Assembly: GCA_900552755.1 (NCBI GenBank) | Contig: USAY01000083.1 | Location: 1-8,416 of the forward strand | Direction: 5' to 3' | DNA length: 8,416 nucleotides | DNA from: an uncultured Collinsella sp. | Lineage (GTDB): Bacteria; Actinomycetota; Coriobacteriia; Coriobacteriales; Coriobacteriaceae | Shown: positions 1 to 5,911 of the stretch, one piece after another | Position numbering within the stretch: the first letter of the stretch is position 1 | Layout of the letters: each line of letters opens with the position of its first letter | Notes under the pieces: model-generated | What the model saw: the letters and a program-made list of their open reading frames with translations, nothing else | The model's database searches: none | What the model was told of the DNA's origin: nothing | Made by a program: the position numbers and the translations under genes

Positions 1-52
1 CTCCAGTCACTCATGGTATCTCGTATGCCGTCTTCTGCTTGAAAAAAAAAAA
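1..52. other. Illumina sequencing adapter remnant plus A-run (artefact)
   Basis: Bases 1-10 (CTCCAGTCAC) match the 3' end of the standard TruSeq Read-2 adapter. Bases 11-17 (TCATGGT) sit where the sample barcode belongs. Bases 18-41 match the 24-base P7 complement exactly (begins ATCTCGTATGCC, ends TCTGCTTG). Bases 42-52 are an A-run, typical of reads that run past the end of the adapter. This is untrimmed library sequence, not genome. The A-run probably let the assembler bridge the adapter to an A/T-rich genomic stretch (AATAATAATAAT) just to its right. A 7-base barcode is unusual (6 or 8 are common), so one base may be lost or the kit custom. Confidence 0.97.
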
Positions 53-635
53 TAATAATAATCAGAAGCACTGGTTTAATAATGCTTCGAAATTCAAAAG
101 ATGGACCGCCTGCATAGGCGCGCGGACGGTGTCCCCCGGAGCTGCCGGAACGTGTGCCGGCAGGTTTTCCATTTCCAGAGCCGGCAGAGGAATGACGGCT
201 GTTCCCGCGAAGGCGGGAAGAAGCGGAGGTTGGAGCTGCACTTCGGGAAGTCCGGGTGGATTTTTGTGTGTCATTGTAGTCGTTTGCGAAGGTGTAGACC
301 TCCTGCGACAGAAGATGATGCGCCTGATTGGCGTTGTAGGCGCTGTTGTCTCCCTCATGGATCGCCTTGTTGCCGATCGTGCGGATCTTGTGGTAATGTT
401 CGCAGGTGGTCTTGCTGATTTTTCCGGCGCTGTAGAGGGCGTCGATCATCTCCAGAAGACTGGTTTCCAGAATGTCATACCGCTCGCAGAGGCATTTGAC
501 CATGTATTCAAGGGTCTGGCGGGCTTTCACCATCGCCAGGTTATAATTCTTCTGTCCGATCAGGCGCTCGGTCTCGCGGACCCCGCCGTGGATCTGTTCC
601 CAGGTGCTCTGACCTGTGTTAGCTGTTGTTCCCAT
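53..635 (-). CDS. DUF4145 domain protein, 3' end lost in adapter (probable foreign contig piece)
   Basis: The start is ATG at 635, 8 bases after a perfect AGGAGG (644-649). An in-frame ATG at 639-641 lies only 2 bases from the AGGAGG and is less likely. Residues about 12-120 look like DUF4145, a HEPN-related helical domain also found at the N-terminus of some type I restriction HsdR proteins and as stand-alone proteins. The hallmark is KIRTIGNKAIHEG at residues 83-95. A low-complexity Ser/Gly/Arg/Ala linker follows (about 125-180). Then a hydrophobic run begins (IIKPVLLIIII, residues 185-195), probably the start of a C-terminal membrane helix. No native stop is seen: the frame passes into adapter DNA from base 41. 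Its function is unknown; DUF4145 proteins are often near defence genes, but no such neighbour is visible. GGA, ACA and CGG codons and the strong Shine-Dalgarno suggest Lachnospiraceae rather than the organism of the rest of the window. Confidence 0.8.
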
Positions 636-781
636 AGGCATATCCTCCTGTGTATATGATGCAGGTCCGAAACCGGCGTGCCGGCGGCTGTTCCCGGACG
701 GATACTGACTTTTGAATGTCAGGCGAAGGGGTGAAAAGACGGCAGTCATTTCGTGACCGTATGTTTGGTTTTGTCCTAAAA
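636..781. other. Upstream region of the DUF4145 gene, containing the probable chimeric junction
   Basis: No convincing gene lies here. On the minus strand the stretch ends with AGGAGG, the ribosome binding site of the DUF4145 gene. Two small hairpins can be drawn: CTGAC/GTCAG at 705-722, and a 7-bp stem with a 3-base bulge (ACGG..TCA / TGACCGT) at 739-760. The second is flanked by short T-rich stretches on both strands, so it could be a weak terminator. The glycosyltransferase frame crosses the stretch without a stop, but its translation here (for example NSRRHAGFGPASYTQED) looks like read-through of non-coding DNA. The join between the two source genomes most likely falls here, near 640-790; the exact base cannot be fixed from the sequence alone. 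Confidence 0.55.
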
Positions 782-1673
782 TTATTGCCTCGAGCATATC
801 ACGCATGCGGGCGGAACGCTCGATTGACGACACTCCATGCGGGCTAAGACACAAATTCTCGATGCAGGCGACCAGTCCGGCAAAGTAGAACTTTTGGCTT
901 GCCAGCTTGAGCCGACCACCGCTATCTGCTTCCGAGAGTGAGTCCGCAAGCTCGTCGAGCGCTCGAGTGTCATCGGATATCCTGGCATACATGGTGGGAT
1001 CAAAGGCATCTGTAAGCTTAGGTGCCACCGCGTGGAAACAAGCGTCGCCGCAGCCGGACACGAATCGTGCCTGCGAGAGCGCATAAGCCATAAACTCAAC
1101 CGTACGGTACGCCTTGCCGCGCGACAGGCATGCCTCAAACAGCGGACGGCTATACATCACGCCAGAGGTCTGAGCGACTAGGCCGCCCAAAATCAACTGG
1201 GGCAGCCCAGTCACCATAGAAGACTCGTCTTCTATGGCAATAGAGGCAGCATCCAAGACGCGCGAATGGCGTTCTCGATGTGCATCATAGCGGTCGAGCG
1301 ACACCGTGGGGAACACTATGTCTGCCGCAGTATCGCACGCGATATCGACCATCTTGGAAAGGGACTGCGGAGCAAACCACTCATCGGCGTTCATAGCGAT
1401 GATTTGAGAGCCGCGCGAGACAGCAAAACCGGCACGAAGGCAAGCGCCGCGCTTCGCGTCCTCGACGTCAATCAAATCAATATGGATGTCCCTGTCGGCA
1501 GCAACTTGAAGCGAATGGCGCACACCGGGCGCAGCATCGCGGCAAACAACGACAATCTGCAAATCGTAGAGGTCTTGGTTCTGGATACTCTCGAGCGCAC
1601 GCATCGCATAGCTGGGCGAACCTTCTACCACAAGGATCACCGAAAGTCGCGGATGCGAGCCACGTCGAACCAA
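782..1673 (-). CDS. Glycosyltransferase, GT2/GT-A type, C-terminus missing
   Basis: Predicted to transfer a sugar from a nucleotide-sugar donor to a cell-surface glycan; the substrate is not known. The best start is TTG at 1673, because AGGA lies 8 bases upstream (1682-1685) and an in-frame TGA at 1701-1703 excludes longer starts with usual codons. The GT-A pattern is visible: a first strand and helix (LSVILVVEGSPSYAMRALES, residues 10-29), QNQDLYDLQIVVVCRD, a basic/Ala-rich segment AKRGACLRAGFAVSRGS, and MNADEWF (residues 94-100), which corresponds to the donor/metal-binding acidic motif (D97, E98). About 298 residues look native, ending near RMRDMLEAII. No stop occurs where the protein should end; the frame runs on into unrelated DNA, so the given end is the approximate junction. 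It lies in the same direction as truA, 161 bases downstream of it. Confidence 0.75.
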
Positions 1674-1834
1674 GTTATCCGTCCTCTCGACAGCAATGAA
1701 TCAAACCGTGGTTCATGGTACACCCCGGCAATAAAAGCAATGAGACACCGGTTGTATTGCACGCCAAGAACAGATGTTGCACACGCGCAGCCCACAGATA
1801 ATGGGTGTCGACGCACGACGCGTCGAGCCCTCCC
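1674..1834. other. Intergenic gap between truA and the glycosyltransferase gene
   Basis: There is no open frame of interest and no tRNA or other RNA gene that I can recognise. The only clear structure is the hairpin just after the truA stop, listed separately. I found no promoter pair on the minus strand good enough to report. The glycosyltransferase ribosome binding site (AGGA, 1682-1685) closes the gap. Confidence 0.6.
1803..1830 (-). terminator. Stem-loop just after truA (weak terminator or processing site)
   Basis: On the minus strand the stretch reads GGG-C-TCGACGC, loop GTCGT, GCGTCGA-CA-CCC. This gives a 7-bp perfect stem extended by a GGG/CCC clamp across a small bulge, 4 bases after the truA stop codon. 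No T-run follows (ATTATCTG), so intrinsic termination would be weak. It may instead protect or delimit the 3' end of the message. Confidence 0.4.
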
Positions 1835-2659
1835 CTAGTCGAGCACGACGAGCTCGGCGGGATCGTAATCCACGCCCATAAACGTAAGGCCGCAGGCAGG
1901 AGCCGTGGGGCCCGCAGCGGTACGGTCGCAAGCATCGATGACCTCGCGCATCCACTCGGGTTCACGGCGATGCATGCCAATCGCGACAAGCGTGCCAACG
2001 ATCGTACGGACCATCGAATGCAGAAACGCATTGCCCTCGATGGTAAACGTCAGGATGTCCTCGCCAAACGCAACCTCATGGCCAAACTCGGCGCGCATTA
2101 CGCAGCGGTGCGTAGGTTTGCCCACGGCAGAAGCAACCTTGCAAAAGCTTTTAAAGTCCTGCTCGCCCAGCAGCGCGGGGCAGGCAGCAGACATAGCCTC
2201 AACATCCAAGGGATAGCGATGCCACCACACCGCACCGCGGGACAGCACGGGGCGCGCATCTCGATCGGCAATACGGTACGTATACGTACGGGAACGCGCG
2301 TCAAAACGTGCAGAAAAGCCTTTACGGGCCTTGTAGACCTCGTTGATGGCGATATCTTTGGGCAGCAGGGCATCCATAGCCCGCAGCCACCTACGGCGCG
2401 TTAGGGCGAGCTCAGCGTCCGTTACGGGCACGCTGATGTACTGAGCCACGGCATGCACGCCGGCATCGGTGCGACCCGCGCACGTCAGATCGATCGGACG
2501 GCGAAGCAGCGTCTCGATGGCTCGACGCAGCTCACCCGCAACCGTCGTCTGTCCCGGCTGCTCGGCAAAGCCGCTATAGGACGAGCCATCGTATGCCACG
2601 CGGAAAACGAGCGTGGCATCGAGCTCTGGAATCGAATTGAAATCAGACGGCGCGGTCAT
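1835..2659 (-). CDS. truA: tRNA pseudouridine(38-40) synthase TruA
   Basis: Converts uridines 38-40 in the anticodon stem-loop of many tRNAs to pseudouridine, in the cytoplasm. The protein has 274 residues, normal for TruA. The catalytic motif GRTDAGVHA is at residues 62-70, with the nucleophile D65. The N-terminal strand FRVAYDGSSYSGF and the C-terminal LHSMVRTIVGTLVAIG are also family features. The ATG at 2659 is chosen because GGGAG (2665-2669) lies 5 bases upstream. A TTG at 2674 would add five residues but has no ribosome binding site. truA begins 35 bases beyond the T-run of a strong terminator after rplQ and no promoter is evident between them. Its expression therefore probably depends on read-through or on a promoter I cannot see. 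truA downstream of rplQ is a common arrangement in Gram-positive bacteria. Confidence 0.96.
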   Translation of the reverse strand: MTAPSDFNSIPELDATLVFRVAYDGSSYSGFAEQPGQTTVAGELRRAIETLLRRPIDLTCAGRTDAGVHAVAQYISVPVTDAELALTRRRWLRAMDALLPKDIAINEVYKARKGFSARFDARSRTYTYRIADRDARPVLSRGAVWWHRYPLDVEAMSAACPALLGEQDFKSFCKVASAVGKPTHRCVMRAEFGHEVAFGEDILTFTIEGNAFLHSMVRTIVGTLVAIGMHRREPEWMREVIDACDRTAAGPTAPACGLTFMGVDYDPAELVVLD

Positions 2660-2694
2660 GGGCGCTCCCAACAAACAGGCAATGGCATTTCGAC

Positions 2695-2725
2695 AAAAAA
2701 AGAGGGGTACGCGAACGTACCCCTC
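2695..2725 (-). terminator. Intrinsic terminator of the alpha operon
   Basis: The minus strand reads GAGGGGTACG, loop TTCG, CGTACCCCTC, then seven Ts. This is a perfect 10-bp stem with a UUCG tetraloop and an uninterrupted U-tract, 26 bases after the rplQ stop. It should end most transcripts coming from rplQ. The tetraloop is closed by G-C, not the extra-stable C-G order. Confidence 0.95.
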
Positions 2726-2751
2726 GAATATAGCCTATGCAGACGGATTGT

Positions 2752-3219
2752 CTACTCAGCGGTCTCCTCAGCAGGAGCCTCCTCGGCAGCCTCGACCTTC
2801 TTGGGAGCAGCGGCCTTCTTGGGGGCCGGAGCAGCCTTCTTGGCCTTAGGCGTGCAAGGCTCGGTGACGAGCTCCATGATAACGATGGGAGCGTTGTCGC
2901 CCTTGCGGTTACCGAGCTTCATGATGCGGGTATAACCGCCGTTGCGATCCTGCCACATACCCTGGGCAGCCTTGTCGAAGATCTCGGCAACGAGCTGCTT
3001 ATCGCCGAGCTTGGCGATAGCCAGACGACGAGAGTGCAGGTCGCCCTTCTTGGCCCAAGTGATGATCGGATCGACGACCGAACGCAGCGCCTTAGCGCGG
3101 GTCTCGGTGGTCTTGATGCGGTCGTTCTCGAAGAGGGCCTTAGCAAGGCTCTTCTTCATGGCCTTGGTGTGGCTCGCATCGGTGCCGAGCTTCAGGCCCT
3201 TCTTAACGTTGTGACGCAT
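2752..3219 (-). CDS. rplQ: 50S ribosomal protein L17
   Basis: A structural protein of the large ribosomal subunit. The core (residues 1-120) is typical: MRHNVKKGLKLGTDASHTKA at the N-terminus, TTETRAKALRSVVDPIITWAKKGD (with a break noted at residue 50), and GGYTRIMKLGNRKGDNAPI near 94-112. After about residue 120 there is a tail of roughly 35 residues made mainly of Ala, Lys, Pro and Glu, changing from basic to acidic. It makes the protein (155 residues) longer than the usual 115-130; such tails are known in Actinomycetota L17. The ATG start at 3219 follows GAGGAG with about 10 bases spacing. It is the last gene before the strong terminator and lies 30 bases after rpoA. Confidence 0.98.
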   Translation of the reverse strand: MRHNVKKGLKLGTDASHTKAMKKSLAKALFENDRIKTTETRAKALRSVVDPIITWAKKGDLHSRRLAIAKLGDKQLVAEIFDKAAQGMWQDRNGGYTRIMKLGNRKGDNAPIVIMELVTEPCTPKAKKAAPAPKKAAAPKKVEAAEEAPAEETAE

Positions 3220-3249
3220 GGTCTAGTTTCTCCTCAAATATGCGAAGCA

Positions 3250-4191
3250 TTAAGCCTTCAGGCTCAGGCCCATGGACTCAAGCTTGTCCTTCACTTCCTC
3301 GATCGACTTAACACCGAAGTTACGGATGTTGAGCAGATCGTTCTCCGAGAACTCAACGAGCTGACGGACCGAGTGAATGCTGGCGCGCTTAAGGCAGTTG
3401 TAGGAACGGACGGAAAGGTCCAGATCCTCGATCTGCTTGTCCAGCTCGGCGTTGTCGTTGGTGACCTCGGGAGCGAAGATCGAAGCCTCCTCCTCGACCT
3501 CGGGGGTCTCGGCAAGGTTCATAAAGGCGGCCATATGCTGGTTGATGATATTAGCAGCCTGGACCACGGCGTCGCGCGGGGCGATGGAGCCGTTGGTCTC
3601 GATCTCGAGGACAAGGCGGTCGTAGTCGGTGTGCTGACCGACACGGCAAGCCTCAACGAGCTTGGCGCAACGGGAAACCGGCGAGTACAGCGAGTCGACG
3701 TGGATCACACCGATGGGATCGTTGTCGCGCTTGTTGGCCTCGCCAGAAACATAGCCGCGGCCATAGCCGATGCGCATGCTCATGGTGAGATGGCCACCCT
3801 CGGTGAGCGTAGCAATGTGCTGCTCGGGGTTGACCAGCTCAAACTCGGACGGAATAAAGAAGTCCGCACCGGTGACCTCGCAGGGGCCGTCAACCGAGAT
3901 GGTGGCGGTCGCCTCGTCGGTCGTGCCGAGAGCCCTGAAGACAAGACCCTTGACATTCAGGACGATGTCGGTGACATCCTCGACCATGTTAGGGATGGTC
4001 ATGAACTCGTGCTGCGCACCATCGATCTGAATAGCCTCGACGGCGGCACCCTCGAGCGAGGACAGAAGAACGCGACGAAGGGAGTTACCCAGCGTATCGC
4101 CGTAACCACGCTCGAGCGGCTCGACGGAGACACGAGCAGACGTCTCGTTGATCTCTTCGACCTGAACCTGAGGCCTAATGAATTCTGACAT
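3250..4191 (-). CDS. rpoA: DNA-directed RNA polymerase alpha subunit
   Basis: Alpha dimerises to nucleate core RNA polymerase assembly, and its C-terminal domain contacts UP elements and activators. The 313 residues are normal. The N-terminal domain (about 1-228) carries the assembly motif ERGYGDTLGNSLRRVLLSSL (27-46), with R40 matching E. coli R45. An acidic linker (228-256) leads to the C-terminal domain (257-313) with VRSYNCLK and NFGVKSIEE. R262, N265, C266, G293, K295 and S296 match the E. coli DNA-contact set R265, N268, C269, G296, K298 and S299, so UP-element binding is expected. The ATG at 4191 has GGAGG 6 bases upstream, the strongest site in the operon. It lies 32 bases after rpsD. 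Confidence 0.99.
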   Translation of the reverse strand: MSEFIRPQVQVEEINETSARVSVEPLERGYGDTLGNSLRRVLLSSLEGAAVEAIQIDGAQHEFMTIPNMVEDVTDIVLNVKGLVFRALGTTDEATATISVDGPCEVTGADFFIPSEFELVNPEQHIATLTEGGHLTMSMRIGYGRGYVSGEANKRDNDPIGVIHVDSLYSPVSRCAKLVEACRVGQHTDYDRLVLEIETNGSIAPRDAVVQAANIINQHMAAFMNLAETPEVEEEASIFAPEVTNDNAELDKQIEDLDLSVRSYNCLKRASIHSVRQLVEFSENDLLNIRNFGVKSIEEVKDKLESMGLSLKA

Positions 4192-4223
4192 GTATTACCT
4201 CCAGCCTCAGCAGCCCGGATGGA

Positions 4224-4820
4224 CTACTTAGAGTAGAGCTCGACGATGAGCTGCTCGTTGATATCACCGCTGATCTGCTCACGCGTCGGCAGAGCGAGCA
4301 CGTTACCAGACAGCTTCTCGATATCGACCTCGAGCCAGCCAGGGACCTCAAAGCGCTCGGAGGAAATCAGGGCCTCCTTGATGGGGAGGAGGTCACGGAA
4401 CTTCTCGCCGACAGCGACGACGTCGCCGGCCTTGACGCGGTAGGACGGGATGTCCACGCGCTTGCCGTTCACGGTGAAGTGACCGTGACGGACGGACTGA
4501 CGAGCCTCTTTGCGGGTGCGGGCGAAGCCAAGACGGAAGACGACGTTGTCGAGGCGAGACTCAAGAATGATCATGAGGTTCTCACCGGTGACGCCGTTCA
4601 TCTTACGGGCCTTGTTGAAGTAGCCGTGGAACTGCTTCTCCAGAACGCCATAGATGAACTTGACCTTCTGCTTCTCGCGCAGCTGCATGCCGTACTCAGA
4701 TTCCTTGCGACGGCGCTTGGGCTGACGGATAGATTCCTTCTTGCTGCTGTAACCGAGCTCAGCGGGATCGATCCCGAGCTGACGGCAGCGCTTAAGAACA
4801 GGAGTCCTGTCGATTGCCAT
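4224..4820 (-). CDS. rpsD: 30S ribosomal protein S4
   Basis: A primary 16S rRNA-binding protein of the small subunit, and in many bacteria a translational repressor of its own operon. The 198 residues are typical. The S4 RNA-binding domain covers about 88-150 (ESRLDNVVFRLGFARTRKEA, then VRHGHFTVNGKRVDIPSYRV). The N-terminus has a single Cys (C12) in place of the Cys cluster, so this is the zinc-free form. The ATG start at 4820 is preceded by AAAGGA. It lies 19 bases after rpsK. The clustering of S4 with rpsM, rpsK and rpoA makes autoregulation by S4 possible but unproven here. Confidence 0.98.
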   Translation of the reverse strand: MAIDRTPVLKRCRQLGIDPAELGYSSKKESIRQPKRRRKESEYGMQLREKQKVKFIYGVLEKQFHGYFNKARKMNGVTGENLMIILESRLDNVVFRLGFARTRKEARQSVRHGHFTVNGKRVDIPSYRVKAGDVVAVGEKFRDLLPIKEALISSERFEVPGWLEVDIEKLSGNVLALPTREQISGDINEQLIVELYSK

Positions 4821-4839
4821 ATTGATACGATCCTTTCAG

Positions 4840-5244
4840 TTACACGCGGCGACGCTTCTTGGGGCGGCAGCCGTTGTGCGGAATGGGGGTCTTGTCCTGG
4901 ATGCTCGAGACCTCGAGGCCAGCAGCCTGGAGGGAGCGGATGGCGGTCTCACGACCGGAGCCGGGGCCCTTGACGAAGACGGAAACCTTCTTCATACCGT
5001 GCTCCATGGCCTGCTTGGCAGCAGCCTCGGCAGCCATCTGGGCAGCGAACGGCGTGGACTTACGGGAGCCCTTGAAGCCCACCTGGCCAGCCGACTTCCA
5101 GGAAATGACGTTGCCCTGGGGATCGGTGATCGAAACGATCGTGTTGTTGAACGTAGAACGAATGTGAGCCTGGCCCACGGAAATGTTCTTACGGTCCGCG
5201 CGCTTCAGACGGGCAGCGCGAACGTTCTTCTTAGCAGTAGCCAT
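4840..5244 (-). CDS. rpsK: 30S ribosomal protein S11
   Basis: Forms part of the platform of the small subunit, near the E site and the mRNA exit path. The 134 residues include a short basic N-terminal extension, the core HIRSTFNNTIVSITDPQGN (27-45), the loop KGPGSGRE (92-99) and the invariant C-terminus IPHNGCRPKKRRRV (121-134). The ATG at 5244 is preceded by AAGGAG (5255-5260), which overlaps the rpsM stop codon. This arrangement suggests coupled translation of S13 and S11. Confidence 0.98.
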   Translation of the reverse strand: MATAKKNVRAARLKRADRKNISVGQAHIRSTFNNTIVSITDPQGNVISWKSAGQVGFKGSRKSTPFAAQMAAEAAAKQAMEHGMKKVSVFVKGPGSGRETAIRSLQAAGLEVSSIQDKTPIPHNGCRPKKRRRV

Positions 5245-5258
5245 CTATCTAGCGCTCC

Positions 5259-5633
5259 TTATTTCTTCTTCTTAGCACCGATCTGACGCTTCGGGCCCTT
5301 GCGGGTACGAGCGTTAGTGTGGGTGCGCTGGCCGCGGACCGGGAGGCCCTTGCGGTGACGAAGGCCGCGGTTGCAGCCGATGTCCATAAGGCGCTTGACG
5401 TTCTGGTTGCGCTCACGGCGGAGGTCGCCCTCAACCATGATCTGGTTCTTATCGATATAATCGCGGATGGCGTTAACCTCATCCTCGGTGAGGTCCTTAA
5501 CGCGCGTATCCACGTTAACGTTGCACTCGACGCAAATCTTCGTCGCAGTGGTGCGGCCGATGCCGTAAATGTAGGTCAGACCGATCTCAACGCGCTTCTC
5601 ACGCGGGAGGTCGACACCATTAATACGGGCCAA
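5259..5633 (-). CDS. rpsM: 30S ribosomal protein S13 (TTG start)
   Basis: A head protein of the small subunit that contacts P-site tRNA and the B1 bridges. The 124 residues match the family: ARINGVDLPREKRVEIGLTY at the start, the helix-hairpin-helix segment YGIGRTTA (23-30), and the C-terminal RNA-binding run LRHRKGLPVRGQRTHTNART (91-110), then a poly-Lys tail. The start codon is TTG at 5633. The next in-frame ATG would remove more than half of the protein, and AGGAG (5640-5644) lies 6 bases before the TTG. The gene begins 14 bases after the rpmJ stop. Confidence 0.98.
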   Translation of the reverse strand: MARINGVDLPREKRVEIGLTYIYGIGRTTATKICVECNVNVDTRVKDLTEDEVNAIRDYIDKNQIMVEGDLRRERNQNVKRLMDIGCNRGLRHRKGLPVRGQRTHTNARTRKGPKRQIGAKKKK

Positions 5634-5639
5634 CGTAGT

Positions 5640-5644
5640 CTCCT
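5640..5644 (-). promoter_or_regulatory. Ribosome binding site fixing the TTG start of rpsM
   Basis: AGGAG (within GAGAGGAG on the minus strand) with a 6-base spacer to TTG at 5633. It decides the non-ATG start of a highly expressed ribosomal gene. Confidence 0.85.
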
Positions 5645-5647
5645 CTC

Positions 5648-5761
5648 TTAACCCTGACGCTGCTTATGACGGGGGTTCTCGCAAATGACGAGGACCTTGC
5701 CATGGCGCCTAATGATTTTGCACTTATCGCACATCTTCTTGACCGAAGGACGTACCTTCAT
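5648..5761 (-). CDS. rpmJ: 50S ribosomal protein L36, zinc-binding form
   Basis: A tiny large-subunit protein of 37 residues, beginning MKVRPSVKKMCDKCKIIRRH. The zinc ligands C11, C14, C27 and H32 are all present, so this is the zinc (C+) type; a zinc-free paralog elsewhere in the genome is possible. The ATG at 5761 is preceded by AAAGGA at a good distance. It is the first gene of the rpmJ-rpsM-rpsK-rpsD-rpoA-rplQ run, after a 150-base leader. A small gene such as this is easily missed by length filters. Confidence 0.97.
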   Translation of the reverse strand: MKVRPSVKKMCDKCKIIRRHGKVLVICENPRHKQRQG

Positions 5762-5911
5762 CGTTCTTCCTTTCGGTAGCGCTCAAACTACTTCCCTACT
5801 ATCTACTCGCCCAGCCGCAGGCGTTTAAAACTATGGCTGGTCTTCACACACAATCCGACCGTAGGTTGAGCTAAGCCTGCAGTCGGAAATGGAGTGCGTG
5901 TATGCGTGCCG
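5762..5911 (-). promoter_or_regulatory. Structured leader before rpmJ and the alpha operon
   Basis: A 150-base gap in an otherwise tight operon. The minus strand holds two hairpins. The upstream one (5854-5887) is TCCGACTG-C-AGG, loop CTTAGCTCAA, CCT-A-CGGTCGGA: 8 bp including one T-G wobble, one mismatch, then 3 bp. The second (5811-5840) is a CCAGCC/GGCTGG stem with an 18-base loop. Neither is followed by a T-run, so these are not ordinary terminators. A weak promoter-like pair (TTGTGT, 17 bases, TTTTAA) lies between them, but I do not trust it. The position corresponds to that of the S4-binding leader of the E. coli alpha operon; no sequence similarity is claimed. Confidence 0.45.

Noticed and set aside
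39..659. A 206-codon plus-strand frame that starts inside the adapter
   Set aside because: It begins in artefact sequence, has no ribosome binding site, and is antisense to the DUF4145 gene, which has a perfect AGGAGG and a recognisable domain.
782..1138. A 118-codon minus-strand frame beginning MRHACRAARR
   Set aside because: Out-of-phase frame inside the glycosyltransferase gene; Arg/Ser-rich translation typical of a shifted GC-rich gene.
1266..1838. A 190-codon plus-strand frame
   Set aside because: Antisense shadow of the glycosyltransferase; the translation resembles no family and crosses the intergenic gap into the end of truA.
2276..2289. 14-base palindrome GTACGTATACGTAC in truA
   Set aside because: Produced by coding for a Thr-Tyr-Thr-Tyr run; too short and too easily explained to suggest a site.
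2737..4188. A 483-codon open frame on the plus strand, antisense to rplQ and rpoA
   Set aside because: It mirrors the codon phase of two certain genes on the other strand, has low-complexity Leu/Gly-rich translation, and no family resemblance. High GC makes such antisense frames common.
5835..5905. Possible promoter (TTGTGT and TTTTAA) for rpmJ
   Set aside because: The spacing is right, but the -10 box matches only 3 of 6 and lies in a hairpin loop; infA already has a better promoter upstream.
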